Origin: Gnetum montanum
Taxonomy: Eukaryota > Streptophyta > Gnetopsida > Gnetales > Gnetaceae
NCBI GenBank assembly: GCA_015680685.1
Contig: MNCI01010128.1
Span: 55,748 to 119,747, forward strand
DNA: 64,000 nucleotides
Direction: 5' to 3'
Part shown: one piece after another, positions 22,700-33,559 of the stretch
Position numbering within the stretch: position 1 is the stretch's first letter
Layout: each line of letters begins with the position of its first letter
Position numbers and translations under genes: made by a program
Notes under the pieces: model-generated
Database searches by the model: none
What the model was told of the DNA's origin: nothing
Seen by the model: the letters and a program-made list of their open reading frames with translations, nothing else

Positions 22700-24602
22700 G
22701 GCAACCTTCAAGGTGTTTGCTGCTTCGCCAAGCAAGGGTTCAACGCGTACATCCTAGACTCTTGGAGATGTGACACCATAGGACAACACCCCTTAAGATG
22801 TTCATATTGGCATATGCCACATTCATCATCCTCCTCTATGTTAGAGTTTGTAACCTATTTTGCTATAGCCACTTTTCCCTTACCCTTATGTTGGGCACGT
22901 TCAGCTTCCTTCTTCCTACGCCGATCATGATCATTACCTTATTTTTTAGACTCTTCTGCAGTTTTCAGCACACTTTGGAATTTTTTTTCCAAAGAGTCCC
23001 ACATCTTATCAACCTTTGCTGATATTTCAAATGCAAGCTTTTGCAATGGCAAGGTTTTTTGGTTCACCGCTGCTTCCAGCGGTGATTCCTCCTCATCTTC
23101 GCAAAATCAGACTTTCCTTTTTCTGAGGGAAGGATCTTGGTTAAGCTCTTCTGCACGCTCCTTCTTTCTAAGTTCCACCTCTTCTTTGGCCACTTGCTTA
23201 ATGAGGCACTACAATTGATGGGTCCTCATTTCTGATAATCATCCTTGGGCGTACACGCCAAGGGTCTTTCTTCTTTCAACGTGGAGCCCATCAACGATAT
23301 GGCGAAGCTATGCCTACTGAGAGTAACCATGACTAGGGCATTGATGTAGTAGTGAATAGTATCTACTCATGGCTGTATCCAAGGGTTCATGATTATCTTG
23401 CTTCCATACCTGGATCTAACATCTCAAATTCGCCACTCTAGAGTACGTTTGATATATGTCATTGACAATCTCAAACATCGTACTCCATCTTCGGATTGAT
23501 TCCAGTTCCAAGGACCAGTACCAACTTTCTACTTCCTTGATGAGTGTGTGAGGGAATAACTTAAGCTTCTACCAATCATTATCAATATTTTGTAGGGTGC
23601 AAGCATCATGGAACACTTACAAGGGGGTTTGCAAATCAAAATTGTATCCCCCTCAAATCTAGGGATGTTGTTCATGTCAATGTATTTGATCTGGCTATCT
23701 TTCACATGCCTGCTAGGTATCTGAACTACCTCAGCAATATGGAGCATGCTTCGAGTAGTCGATAATGGCTCATTTGAGTCATAGTCCTACTGAGCACCAC
23801 AATTTCTATGAAAATTTCTACTACCCCTCCTTTCATGATGGTGAGCTTCACTCAATTGGTCGCACATTTCCCCACACTAGTCCCTTTGGTCCTTATGCCC
23901 ACCATCTCCTCGCTTCTTTCTACCACAGTTATGATCAAAGTTTGAACTGGGTGATGGTAGAGGGGAGAGAGAGGATGGAGAAGAAGGAGAGGATTCGCCA
24001 CCGCTCCGGTGTCGATCTCCCCCTCTACTCTAGTGACGGCCTCGATCATCCTGTCCATCTTTGCCTAAGCCGTGACTTTTTCCACATGACCCTCCATCCC
24101 CTTGGGGATCTCGATCACTTGGTGGCTTGTTCTGGATAATGGACTAGAGGACTTGCTTCCCTAGAGGAAGTTTGGCTGAATGCGAATCATGAAAGATAGG
24201 TTCCCCATCGTCCTGTAGCCCTTGCAAGAATAAGGGGTTACTGAAGTGTTTTCCATTCAGGTGTTCATATCGCTATGCCTCCTATTGATCTCATGCTCAT
24301 TGGGCCTTAGTGGGATGGTAGTCCCAGTAGTCATGGTCCTCCATGAGATACTCCATACCATGGTCCTAGATGCCTAGTCTGGCAAGATTGTGGAATAGCA
24401 TTCCAGGGGCCGATCAGTCAAGTGGTAGTATGATGTTGCCCTCCATGTCCCACCATCGCAGATGCTCATCCTCATGCAGGATGAATGTGAAATCAGGGAC
24501 ATATTCATCGGGATTCTTGTATACCATCCAACATTCTTGTGGCACCAGTGGGTTGGATACATCTCGCCTATGAGAAGATATGTTGGATGTTAGATGATCC
24601 AT
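22700..24602 (-). pseudogene. gag, Athila-like element
   Basis: The frame begins with MDHLTSNIS at 24,602, about 145 bp after the LTR. Recognisable parts match element 2: NPDEYVPDFTFILHEDEHLRWWD (24,390-24,520), an Arg/Ser/His-rich region (23,850-24,060), VPSRH...MNNIPRFEG (23,640-23,740), and near 22,786-22,823 a zinc knuckle of unusual spacing, CGICQYEHLKGC (CX2CX3HX3C). The middle (23,000-23,500) is coding-like but full of stops. Gag forms the capsid and binds RNA in functional elements; this copy is dead. Confidence 0.75.
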
Positions 24603-24728
24603 TTACTCGATGTACCTTAATTTTTACTCTAATCTACCTAGTGTGCATAAATTTTTCTATCCTGAGTCCATTCCAACAATGTAGATGATAATTTTACTAA
24701 GGTTAGATGATGCATGTAAGACTAACAA

Positions 24729-24746
24729 CCCCTGGCAACAATGCCA
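24729..24746 (-). promoter_or_regulatory. Primer binding site of the Athila-like element
   Basis: One base inside the 5' LTR the minus strand reads TGGCATTGTTGCCAGGGG, close to the TGGCGCCGTTGCCGGGG primer site typical of plant Athila/Tat elements. The second element (44,721-44,742) and the plus-strand remnant (60,605-60,625) have related sequences at the same place. Confidence 0.75.
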
Positions 24747-24747
24747 A

Positions 24748-25667
24748 TGATGAGCAGCTAGGTATCCCTACGTAAAACCATGCGAATCATGGGTGTTCAC
24801 ATGCAACTCGATCGAATTCCGTAGACTGTGAGCACTTAACATACACTAGACCTCTAACTAGAAAAACCCTTTGTTAGAATAGTCATTGTCTACTCAACTT
24901 CACTTGTGAGTATCTAGTGGCAATGGTTAAGTGAGAATAAGGCAACTAATTTTTATGGATTTTTACTTTATCTTTTGGCATCTAATTAAGGTATGGAAAG
25001 TAAGGAATGCAATATTATATAATCTATGATTATCCTAATCTATGTCCTAATTCTTCCTAGCATAAGTATCTGATCCCATCTTCCGTGTATGTCGTAAGCA
25101 TCACCTAACTGCTACTGGGCTACCAGATGTTAAGCGTCGCTGGGTTACCAAGCGTTGGGTTTCATGTTCAAGATGGTTGTACTTATGGCTTCTACAAACT
25201 ATGAATGAGTGATAATGATTACAATAATAATAACATAAACTCAAATGAATGATTAAAGCATATAAATATTAAACTATAAATGCATAGAAATGGCAAGTCC
25301 AATTGCTGCATGGAATGCTTGAAAAGCTCATCTTTATTGTTGTTCATGCTAATGGGCTTAGGTACATCAGCGCTCGAATAAAGAGCCAGACATCTTTCTT
25401 ACACCTACTATAGGTACTTGGAAAATATTCTAACTCTCACAGAAACAAACCACAAGAGGTTCACTACAACTGACAAAAGGGTACCTAAGAGAGGCGAGAG
25501 CCCTCTTATTTATAGGCTGCAAAAGATGCCATGTAAACGGGGCCACGTTGATGCATGGAAGGATGCATAGACAGGGCCACATATATGGGGCCGCGTCGAC
25601 GCGGCCGCATATACGGGACCTCGTATACCCGGCCTAGTAGATGCAGCAACCAACAAACACTTCATCA
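24748..25667 (-). repeat. 5' LTR of the Athila-like element
   Basis: A 920-bp direct repeat of 12,023-12,953. The promoter region on the minus strand has a palindromic GC-rich cluster including GGCCGCGTCGACGCGGCC (about 25,592-25,609), then TATAAATAAGAGGGC (TATA at 25,507-25,514). AATAAA lies at 25,333-25,338. Confidence 0.92.
25507..25514 (-). promoter_or_regulatory. LTR TATA box, 5' LTR
   Basis: TATAAATA downstream of the GC-rich palindromic cluster; the likely start of genomic RNA lies about 30 bp further, near 25,480. Confidence 0.7.
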
Positions 25668-25672
25668 AAGGG
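25668..25672. repeat. Target-site duplication AAGGG (right)
   Basis: Identical to 12,018-12,022. Confidence 0.9.
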
Positions 25673-26150
25673 GCTTATTTGTAAAATAGAAATATGGCTC
25701 TACAAATTGGCTCTTTACTAAAAATCTGACATGATGTTGCTAACATGGCATGCTAAATGTCAAAGGTTAGGCTTTATATACATGCTGATGTGGTAATTCT
25801 AACATGACAAATCTATTTTGTAGAGTCATTTTTTGGTTCTACAAATTTTCTCTATGTGCTTATGTGGTAAAGCTTTTTATAGAGCCATTTTTTAACTCTA
25901 CGAGCTTCCTCTACATTCTAACATGTCAAGATTTATTTTAGTTTCATTACAAAGCTAAATTTGAACTCTAGAAGCAACATCCTTCCTCTAGTGGTGACGT
26001 AGTAGAACCAAAAAGAGCTTATCTTATGAGGCTAAATTTTTTCTCTAAGAACACTACTTATTCTTTAAGGTACTAATGTGTCAAATGAAACTTTTAGATG
26101 GGAGTTTACCATCTAGATGAAAATGCTTTCAACTTAAAATTTCATTAAAA
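25673..26150. repeat. LTR-like sequence with hairpin motifs (right part)
   Basis: Continuation of 11,330-12,022 after the Athila-like insertion. TGGCTCTACAAA and TAGAGCCATTTTTTGG motifs recur in both orientations, and ATGGGAGTTTACCATCTAGA at 26,098 repeats a motif at 11,373. No gene. Confidence 0.45.
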
Positions 26151-26229
26151 TGAATTCCTACTCAACATAGCCATGTTAGCCAAAAATAGTTAAGATAACT
26201 AAAAAAACCAATATCATGAGAATAGGCTA

Positions 26230-27600
26230 TGAGGTCACTAAGATATGAGAGATGTTCATAAGAGAGTCGATGCATGGAGGGAGATCATCTATGAAGATGG
26301 AAGCTAGTGCATTATTTATCTCCTTGTTTACCCACTCCTCCTCCTCCTCCTTATGTGACTATTCCACCTTTGTTGCAACCTTGGCTACTACTTCCTTTTG
26401 GTCATCTACACACACATCATAAAGAATTAGTAAACAATTTATTTCAACAATAATTAAAATATAATAAAATTTAAAATAAAAAAATAATATACATATGCAT
26501 ACCTTCAAACATATATTGTGCCTTCTTAACTTTAAGGTTCTTATTTTCTCCAAGATGGAAGTTCTTCTTTAATTCTAAGACACTTAATTCTTTCCCTAGT
26601 AGCTCCTTTAACCTCTATACGTAACACCCTTTTCACTTGATCTATAGTCACCATCGACTCAATCCCTGTGTTTTCTAGGGAAGATCCACTTTGACCACTA
26701 ACATTTTTGATGGTTATAGATAGAGATTCATTAACATTCTATATAGGTAGTCATTAGGTACAAAAAGAATCAACAAAATGTTTTACCCAATTCTCAAAAA
26801 ATTAGGATAAATCACATTCCATCCACTTCCCATTAAACTTTACAACTAAGAACTCTACAAATCTCTTCAAGTACAGAATGAAAAATGTGAAATGTACATG
26901 GTACATAGAGTTGACTTTGTTACAAAGCTTTTGGATTCTACTTTGAAGCACTGAAACTAGAATTGAATTCCAATTAAACTTAACCCTATCCATTATTACC
27001 TTTCACATTGTCCAAGCTTGCTACAGCCTCATCATATTCTTATATGACAAGAAGATAGGAAAAATCCTTGAACAAAAAAGAGGATATAACTTGTTAGCAT
27101 TGCATATCTCTAGGGACAANAAAAAAAGAGGATATAACTTGTTAGCATTGCATATCTCTAGGGACAATGTCACATTAGGTGGGCAATTCAACCAAGCCTC
27201 CAACATTTCTCTATGGCTAGAAACTTTCTTCTTCCTCCTTTATTATCTTTGCATCTTCCTTAGGGATCTAAAACAAGTTATGGAACAAGCCTTGATCAAC
27301 ACTTAGGACTATTGGCAAGCCATATACATGAGTACAAAATTATTTGGCTTCCCAATTAAAAGAGTTAATCAAATTCAACATCATTGTAGTTAAAGCAATG
27401 GGGCTAGGAAACATGAACAAACTGAAAAAACCAGTGTCTAATATCTTCCCCCAAACATCCATTGAGGTCCTATTAGTCAACCATTCTTGAACCTTCTCCA
27501 CCTCATACCATTTGAGAAGAATCTCCTCTTTAGTTTAGCCAAAATTGATTATGGTGATGGCAAATTTCTTCACAAAATCTATTTTGACAAAAACTTAGTT
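26230..27600 (-). pseudogene. Antisense gene of a Tat-like element, core part (two exons seen)
   Basis: A decayed coding unit opposite in direction to the RT fragment at 31.2 kb. From 27,600 the frame runs through EEILLKWYEVEKVQEW, LFMFPSPIALTTMMLNLIN and VHFTFFILYLKRFVEFLVV with stops only at isolated codons, apart from a break at an N and an artefactual duplication at 27,074-27,167. An intron (26,406-26,502; GTATGC...GTGTGTAG) precedes a final acidic exon (DDQKEVVAKVATKVE, then EEEEEW). Blocks of this protein align with the plus-strand unit at 49.5-50.7 kb (HVHF.F.I.YL.RFVE.LVV; LINSF/LIDSF; IPKED/IPSED), and the intron sits at the same place. I do not recognise the protein. A start codon is not evident; more exons may lie upstream. 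Confidence 0.6.
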
Positions 27601-28040
27601 AGCTTATTGAAACCAAAATGTTACGAAAATAAAAAAATAAAAATCATACATATAAAAAATAATAATAATACAAATATAATGTGAAAATTATAAACCTATT
27701 TGATTTAGTTTGTGATGCCAAAGCTCTTTGTTGGATTAGTAGCCTCACACCATAGTCAGAAAGATCTCAAAACTCATTGATGTGCTTAACAACTATGCAC
27801 CTTTGATGCACTTGTAAATAGGACATCTTATATCTTGCAGCCTCTTCACCAAGTTAGTTGAGCACATGCACCCTAATTTTGTCCCCTTAAGTGAATTCCT
27901 CTAGCATAGTACAAGCCAAAAGCAGAGTCTAATCATTTGCTACTAGTTCTTTTGAACTTAAAACCTATAGGTAAACACATGAAATCAATCAAATATATGA
28001 TCACAAAACTAAGCACAAAAATATCAAATTATGTGAAAAA

Positions 28041-28493
28041 TCATCCCTCTAGCATGTAAATGCCACATGGAGGATTTTGAAATAAGGTTATAGGCCTAAG
28101 ACCTAATAGCAATGTGTTATCAGCATTAAGCTGAGAGTATTTTGGCTACTTTCATATACAAGATAATTGACGAATCTTTGCTAAATATGTAGTTCCATGA
28201 TGCTCTAACTCCATACTAGATTTGTAATCATCTAAAATATATTCTATAATGTAGTTTAAGAATCCTACTAATATTATCTATACAATTAGAGCATAGGCAT
28301 TCATAGCCAAGTGTGACAATAACATCCTACTAAAATTCTATAGAAGATACCGCAGAAACTCTTTAGACCTTAGCCTAAGTCATACATGGGCCCTTTCATG
28401 CAACATCATATCAAACATAGGACTATTTGGAAATTTCATTCTCATTCAACATGGGACACCTACCATTTCTACAACAATAAGAATTCGCTTAAG
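28041..28493 (-). pseudogene. FCP1/NIF-like HAD phosphatase domain, antisense unit of a Tat-like element
   Basis: A single frame of about 150 codons with a few stops. It begins LKRILIVVEMVGVPC, continues with KEFLRYLL.NFSRMLLSHLAMNA, and ends with NADNTLLLGLRPITLFQNPP. These correspond to motif I (DxNGVL type), the EFL...F.V..WSS..  block and the NT.LIDDSP....NPP block of FCP1-like phosphatases. The frame aligns with 48,533-48,985 over its full length, with nearly the same spacing. Both Asp residues of motif I are replaced (E and V), as in the other copy. It lies upstream of the core part at 27.6 kb on the same strand, so the two could belong to one transcript. Confidence 0.6.
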
Positions 28494-28799
28494 TACATGC
28501 CTACAAGAAAATTGGCTAAACATTAGGACATGTAAGCAGCATTATAGAATAACAAAAATAACTAACATGAAAAGAGAACAGTAATGAATACTAGCATGAC
28601 ACAGTGTAAGAGCAAAAATGCTAATTATTGAATATAACTTAAAATTAGATAATAGCTAAAATCCTCATTGTAGCCAAAAAGGAACATGTTGATAGACAAA
28701 ACTACAAGTGAGCCTATGCATTTCATCAAACAGTTTCTAGCAAAAGAAAGAAAATGCTAAGAGCCTCTAGCACTAGGATCAAGTCAAAACTATGTTGCT

Positions 28800-30900
28800 A
28801 GATGCAAATCGAGAGTGTTGGAACCTACTATGGCCAAGGGATAGGAATCTATGTTATGCATGTTGAGCACAAGCAATTACGCTAGCCTTCGTGAGCTAAA
28901 AGCTAGGAATATGCTAGTCTCCCAAGGTCAAAAACTAGGAATACATTGGCCTACCTAGGCTAAAAAAACATAAAACACTAGCCTTCCAAGGTTGAACACT
29001 TAGAATACACTAGCCTTTCCAAGACCTAAAACTAGTAAATACATTGGTCTCCCAAGGTTGAAAACTAAGAAAATATGCTAAGGCCTGCTATGGCTAAGAA
29101 AAATGTTGATCCTATTAGACATGGAGAGTGTAAAAATGTAGGGATCAATGATAGCCAAAAATGAAACTAGAACACAAGGCAAATGCTAGGGCCTATACTT
29201 GCTAGAACAAAAAAAATGTTGGGGCCTCTTATGGCTAAGAAATTAGGAAAAAATGCCAAGGAATGCATTGGCCAGAGTGGAGAAAATGCTAGAGACTAGG
29301 TGCATCCAAATGTTGGAAACTAGCATACTAACCCTCCCTATAGCCAAGAAAATCAAAAACACTAGACAAGAAAATAGTACTAGAATCTAAATAATTGAAA
29401 TAAGAGAGATTTTCAATTATGTACCTAGCTATTATAATATTGGAAAACTCCCTTATAGATGGATTTGATAGCATCGACTTACAATCTCCTCTACCTCTCC
29501 TACATCCTCCATTGCAACATGCTTTCTTATTTCACCATTCTTTCCTATCATCATTGTCAACCCCTGTTTTACTCTTGCCCTTGATTCTCACTCTTAATGA
29601 TGCCTTGTGTTTAATTGCTACAAGAAGATAAAATGTTACACTTAGAGGTTAAAAAATATCATTAGTTTTAATATAAGATTAATTAAATACATGAAGAATT
29701 TATTCTATCTAATATAAATTTTTGTATAAATGGAAGACAAAACCAAGGAAAAAATGCTAACATTTATGCTAACCAGCATAAATAGAAAATATGTTGCTGA
29801 AGGAAGATAAGCTACTAGTGCTAACAAGAAGAAAGTGCTACTAAGAAAAATGCACTGCTAGGAAAAACACTACTTTTCCTTGCCCTACGTTTACCAAAAA
29901 TCATGCTAATCTCCCCTACCTATGTTACCAAAAAAAAGTATGCCACCTACCTTGTCAATGTTAGCCAAAAAATAAAAATGCTGCTCTTCTTTTTCTTACA
30001 TCTACTAATAGAAATTCTTTCTCATTACCTTGTACAGCTAGAAAAATGCTATCTTTCCTACCTTATAACCAAGAAAAATTCTAGCCTTATCTTTCCTATA
30101 GGCAAAAATATGCTACTCTTCCCAACTTACCTTAACTTGAAAAAATGTTGTTGCTAGGGAATATGCTACTAGAGGTAAAAAAATGATGCTAGTAAGAAAA
30201 ATACTGATAGAAAAAGTACTACTTTTCATTCCCTTGCATTGACCAAAGAAAAAATGCTACCTCTCTCCTAGCCTACATAGCTAGAAAAAAATGCTAAACC
30301 TTCCTCGCCTACACTAGTCACAAAAATGGTATTTTTCCAAGCTTGTGTAGTTCACTAGAAAACACCATCCCTGCTTGCTCTATGTGATCAAAAAAAATAT
30401 GATATCTCTCCTTGCTTGCATTATTGCAAAAAATACTATTTCTCCTTGCCTACAAACTAGCTAGAAAACGCTATCTTTTTCCTACCAACCCTTCCCTAGA
30501 AAAAACATTAATAACAAAAACACCACATATGAGAATCACACTGCTTGAGAAAAAATGTTATCAGGGAAAAATACGCCATTCCACATAAATCCTCTCATAA
30601 AACCCCAAAATCATTGCCAATCCCAGAAAAATGCTACGAACAGGAAAAATGCTATTGCTAGAGAAAAATGTTGTTCCTAGGGAATATGCTGCCTATGAGA
30701 AAAATATGCCACTTTACCAAAAATAATGCAAACCCCACAAAAGACATTTCCTAAAAAACATTTTCTCAAAAAAATAGGCTACTCTACATGAATCTTGGCA
30801 TAAATCCTAGAAATACATTGGCTATGAAAACATTATCAAACCTAAAAAATACACTACCAATAGAAACACATTGCCCAACAAAATGGATATGCTTCCTTGT
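28800..30900. repeat. Degenerate repeat array between antisense unit and RT
   Basis: Between 28,840 and 29,340 a unit of about 40-50 bp recurs, built around ACACTAGCCTTCCAAGG / TTGGTCTCCCAAGGTTGAAA. From 29,750 to 30,900 the repeated word is AGAAAAATGCTAC followed by a pyrimidine-rich stretch (CTTTCCTACC). The copies are imperfect. ORFs in this segment are translations of repeats. The array separates the antisense unit from the RT, as does a different array at 47.0-48.3 kb in the other element. Confidence 0.6.
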
Positions 30901-31139
30901 AGATCATGCTTGATGATAAAATATAACATGATTATATCTATGTCATAATCTCTAAAGACTCCAAATAATATATTGCCTTTTGTGCTGAATGTATGCAAAG
31001 AGAATACATGATTTAGTCCATGGTATTTCTTTACTTAATTTTTATTTGGCTAATGCACAACACAAATGAAATTTGATGTCCTTTCCTTAATATGCAAGAT
31101 TGAATGATGGATATGTGGAGATAACTCGACTTACCCCTA

Positions 31140-31551
31140 AGCTTGACTAGACCATTTAGTGATATCATTTTGACCTATTGACCAAAAATGCCTAGACTTT
31201 GAGTCTCATAACCTCCTAGAATACAGTCATAATCGAGAAAATATTTGAGTGGCCTAATTACATAGTTAAAACTCTAGATCTAGAAGCTAGTGACATTACT
31301 AAGGATTCCTTAGTTGAAGTTCCTATAACAACCCATAACTATGAGGAAAATACTTTGAAACTAATTTTGTTACTTAAACCTAGACTTGTCCAAGATGTCA
31401 CCAAAGTACTATAAGATAACATCAAAGCTTTTTCATGGTCCTATGAAGACATGCCTAGATTTGACCCATGTCTGATCCAATACAACATTACACTAGATGC
31501 TAGCATAAAGCCTATTAAGCAAAAAGTTCGCAAGATTCAACCTAACCTAGT
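31140..31551 (+). pseudogene. RT N-terminal fragment with upstream linker, Tat-like element
   Basis: The plus strand encodes LDLEASDITKDSLVEVP (linker), then IKAFSWSYEDMPRFDPCLIQ and ITLDASIKPIKQKVRKIQPN, the start of the RT fingers of Tat-type elements. The linker matches LDLEAGDVIKDPLIEV of the minus-strand RT at 46.3 kb, so both elements are from one family. The coding sequence stops abruptly at 31,551, where a TGTGACATCCC repeat begins. The catalytic part of the RT is missing. Confidence 0.75.
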
Positions 31552-32113
31552 TGTGACATCCCATCCCCAGATGTCATTGCAAACATCAAATATATGATAT
31601 ATTAGAATTATGCATATGAAAAAAAATATATCAAATGCAAAATATATGTGACATTCAACATTATGTATAAAGGAAATAATAGGGAAAATGCAAAAAAAGA
31701 AAGAAAATAACACTTTATTGATATGGAATAGCATATCTAGATCATGCTCTAAGAGTGTTTATTGGGGTTTTCTTTCTTTGGCATCGAGGTAATCCAACAT
31801 TTCCATGACAGTTACGCCTATAACCTAGCCAGAAGGGATGGCTAGTCCATTTCCTATCCTGCTTCACCCAGCTTCCCATGACTTACCTATACCAACTCCG
31901 CCACTCCATGTTGGCAAAACCTCTAAAATTGAGTATAAATACCTTAGGTAAACTTCCAAAGGTTACCTTAAGAGACACGTCCATTATCACAACATGCCCT
32001 TTCAAGTCTTAATCATAACTACCCTTTTGAGTCTTGTTAAGATAACAATAATATATTATGAAGAGACATCATCTTCATTAGGTAGTAGCATCATTTGGAA
32101 TGGGGATGTGACA
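31552..32113 (+). mobile_element. Probable solo LTR (TGTGACATCCC...GGGGATGTGACA)
   Basis: A 562-bp segment with matching inverted ends (TGTGACATCCC at 31,552; GGATGTGACA ending at 32,113) and an internal TATA box (TATAAATA near 31,934). The design is that of an LTR of a gypsy (chromovirus) or similar element. The five bases on each side (CTAGT, ATCTA) do not match, and RT coding sequence does not resume after it, so insertion was followed by a deletion or the ends are misjudged. Confidence 0.5.
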
Positions 32114-32353
32114 ATCTACTTACTTGGTTTCATTCATCCTCAAATGAGTCCATAGTTATTATCTCTTTCTAGATCCAATGCTTCTATTATGATCCTATGC
32201 TCCAATAATTTGATTTCTCCTTTGAACTTGAAGTTGTTTCTTGATTATTCTATAAACTACATATATGTGAGAAAAATTATGTGGAAAATTAAATATTACT
32301 TTCTTAATACTCACTTTATTTTCAAAGATAATGAAAAAAGGTAAATTAAAGAT

Positions 32354-33510
32354 TTACCAACCACCAATCACNTCTACCATAAGTGGTATGTGATTGGATG
32401 GTCTTGTTCGGGATGGCAAGGCTTAATCTTGATTCTTCTCAACTTCTTCTTTAGAAATTAACTCTAGTAACTTGGTAACTTGAAAAAATCTAACATCATA
32501 CCAAATATAATCCAAATTCTCAATGAAGAATGTTGTTGATCTATCCTCATTAATCATTGAAGAGTAATTTGTAAATTGTGGTTCTTAATGAATACTATCC
32601 ATCAACATCATCTACTCCTAAATTTTGAAATCTAATTTTTCTACTAAATATTCAAAATAAGTACAATATGCACTAGCTAATGAAATTGCATGTTTATTGA
32701 TGGGAACATCTTTTTCAAATCAAGTTCATCTTCCAAAGATTCCTTTACAAATCCATATTTTAGTAATTGATAAACACCACTTCCAAATTTTGCATTGAAG
32801 TCTCCACAGAATAAATGGAACTAATTTTGTATAGCTTAGGAATAACTTATTCTTCAAACTCTCTTCTATTTTATTAATCATGTATGCTCCTTAACATAAT
32901 CTTACATTTGAACACGTTGGTTTGGAATGTGTGTTAACCATGCATACACATTTTCCTGATAGATAAACGTTTAAAATAACTACCAAGGCTATGTGAGTTT
33001 TCCAAAACCTTAACTATTTTTTCTTTTACATCTCTTGAAATTTTGAAATTTCAAAAATCATATTTTCTAAACTCCATTCAAATCTTTGTACTAATTCAAA
33101 CTTGGCTTCTTTATAAAAGGTTGCACAACCATCCATGTTGTGATTTCTACAATATGCTAAATTGTACTACTCAAAAGAAAAACTTTCACAAGAACCATTT
33201 TGCTTATAAATACCTTTGTATCCCATCTTTTCCAAGTTTGGTTGGAATTGGTATAGAAATTTCCATGGCAAGACATCTTGTAAGCACAAGACATCACCAT
33301 CCAAATTTTCTAACTTTGTTAAAATGTGTGGGTATTGATATTTGTGTCAATCCAAAGCCTATGATGGATAGAGGAGATGTTGTTACTCACTAAGAATCTT
33401 GCAAGCACATTGTATATTACAAATTTCATTCTCGTTCTTGGATTCTCTTCTGAATCATTTCTCTTTATGAGTATCATAATCCTAGTTGAAACAATATTTT
33501 GAGTCTCCAC
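32354..33510 (-). pseudogene. CCR4-like deadenylase (endonuclease/exonuclease/phosphatase family) retropseudogene
   Basis: The minus strand shows, in order, MKFVIYNVLARFL, LENLDGDVLCLQDV, MGYKGIYKQ, MDGCATFYK, CMVNTHSKP, CGDFNAKFGSGVYQLLKYG, EPQFTNYSS, ENLDYIWYD, KLLELISKEEV and ALPSRTRPSNHIPLM. This is the complete set of landmarks of plant CCR4/nocturnin-type EEP nucleases, which remove poly(A) tails from mRNA. Frameshifts (for example around GDFNA), stops and an unknown base at 32,372 break the frame. The catalytic Glu in LQE is Asp here. No introns interrupt the aligned region, so a processed copy is likely. The N-terminus of the parent protein is not recognisable upstream of 33,510. Confidence 0.8.
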
Positions 33511-33559
33511 ATTGTTCTGCCATATTTTTTGATTACAGGATAGATTAATATACCTTTTC

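Larger units (their letters stand above)
12023..25667 (-). mobile_element. Athila-like Ty3/gypsy LTR retrotransposon, full length, inactive
   Basis: A 13.6-kb element on the minus strand bounded by LTRs that begin TGATGA and end TCATCA and flanked by a perfect AAGGG duplication. In element order it has: 5' LTR (24,748-25,667), primer site, gag, protease with a DLG active site, RT, RNase H, integrase, a long non-coding spacer with an internal promoter-like module, a third ORF and the 3' LTR (12,023-12,953). The RT motif MPFGLCN.PATFQR, the DLG protease and the primer site resemble plant Athila elements. All ORFs have stops or frameshifts, and the LTRs differ by eye at about one base in eight over their first 185 bp, so the insertion is old. 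It sits inside an even older LTR-like sequence. Confidence 0.9.
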
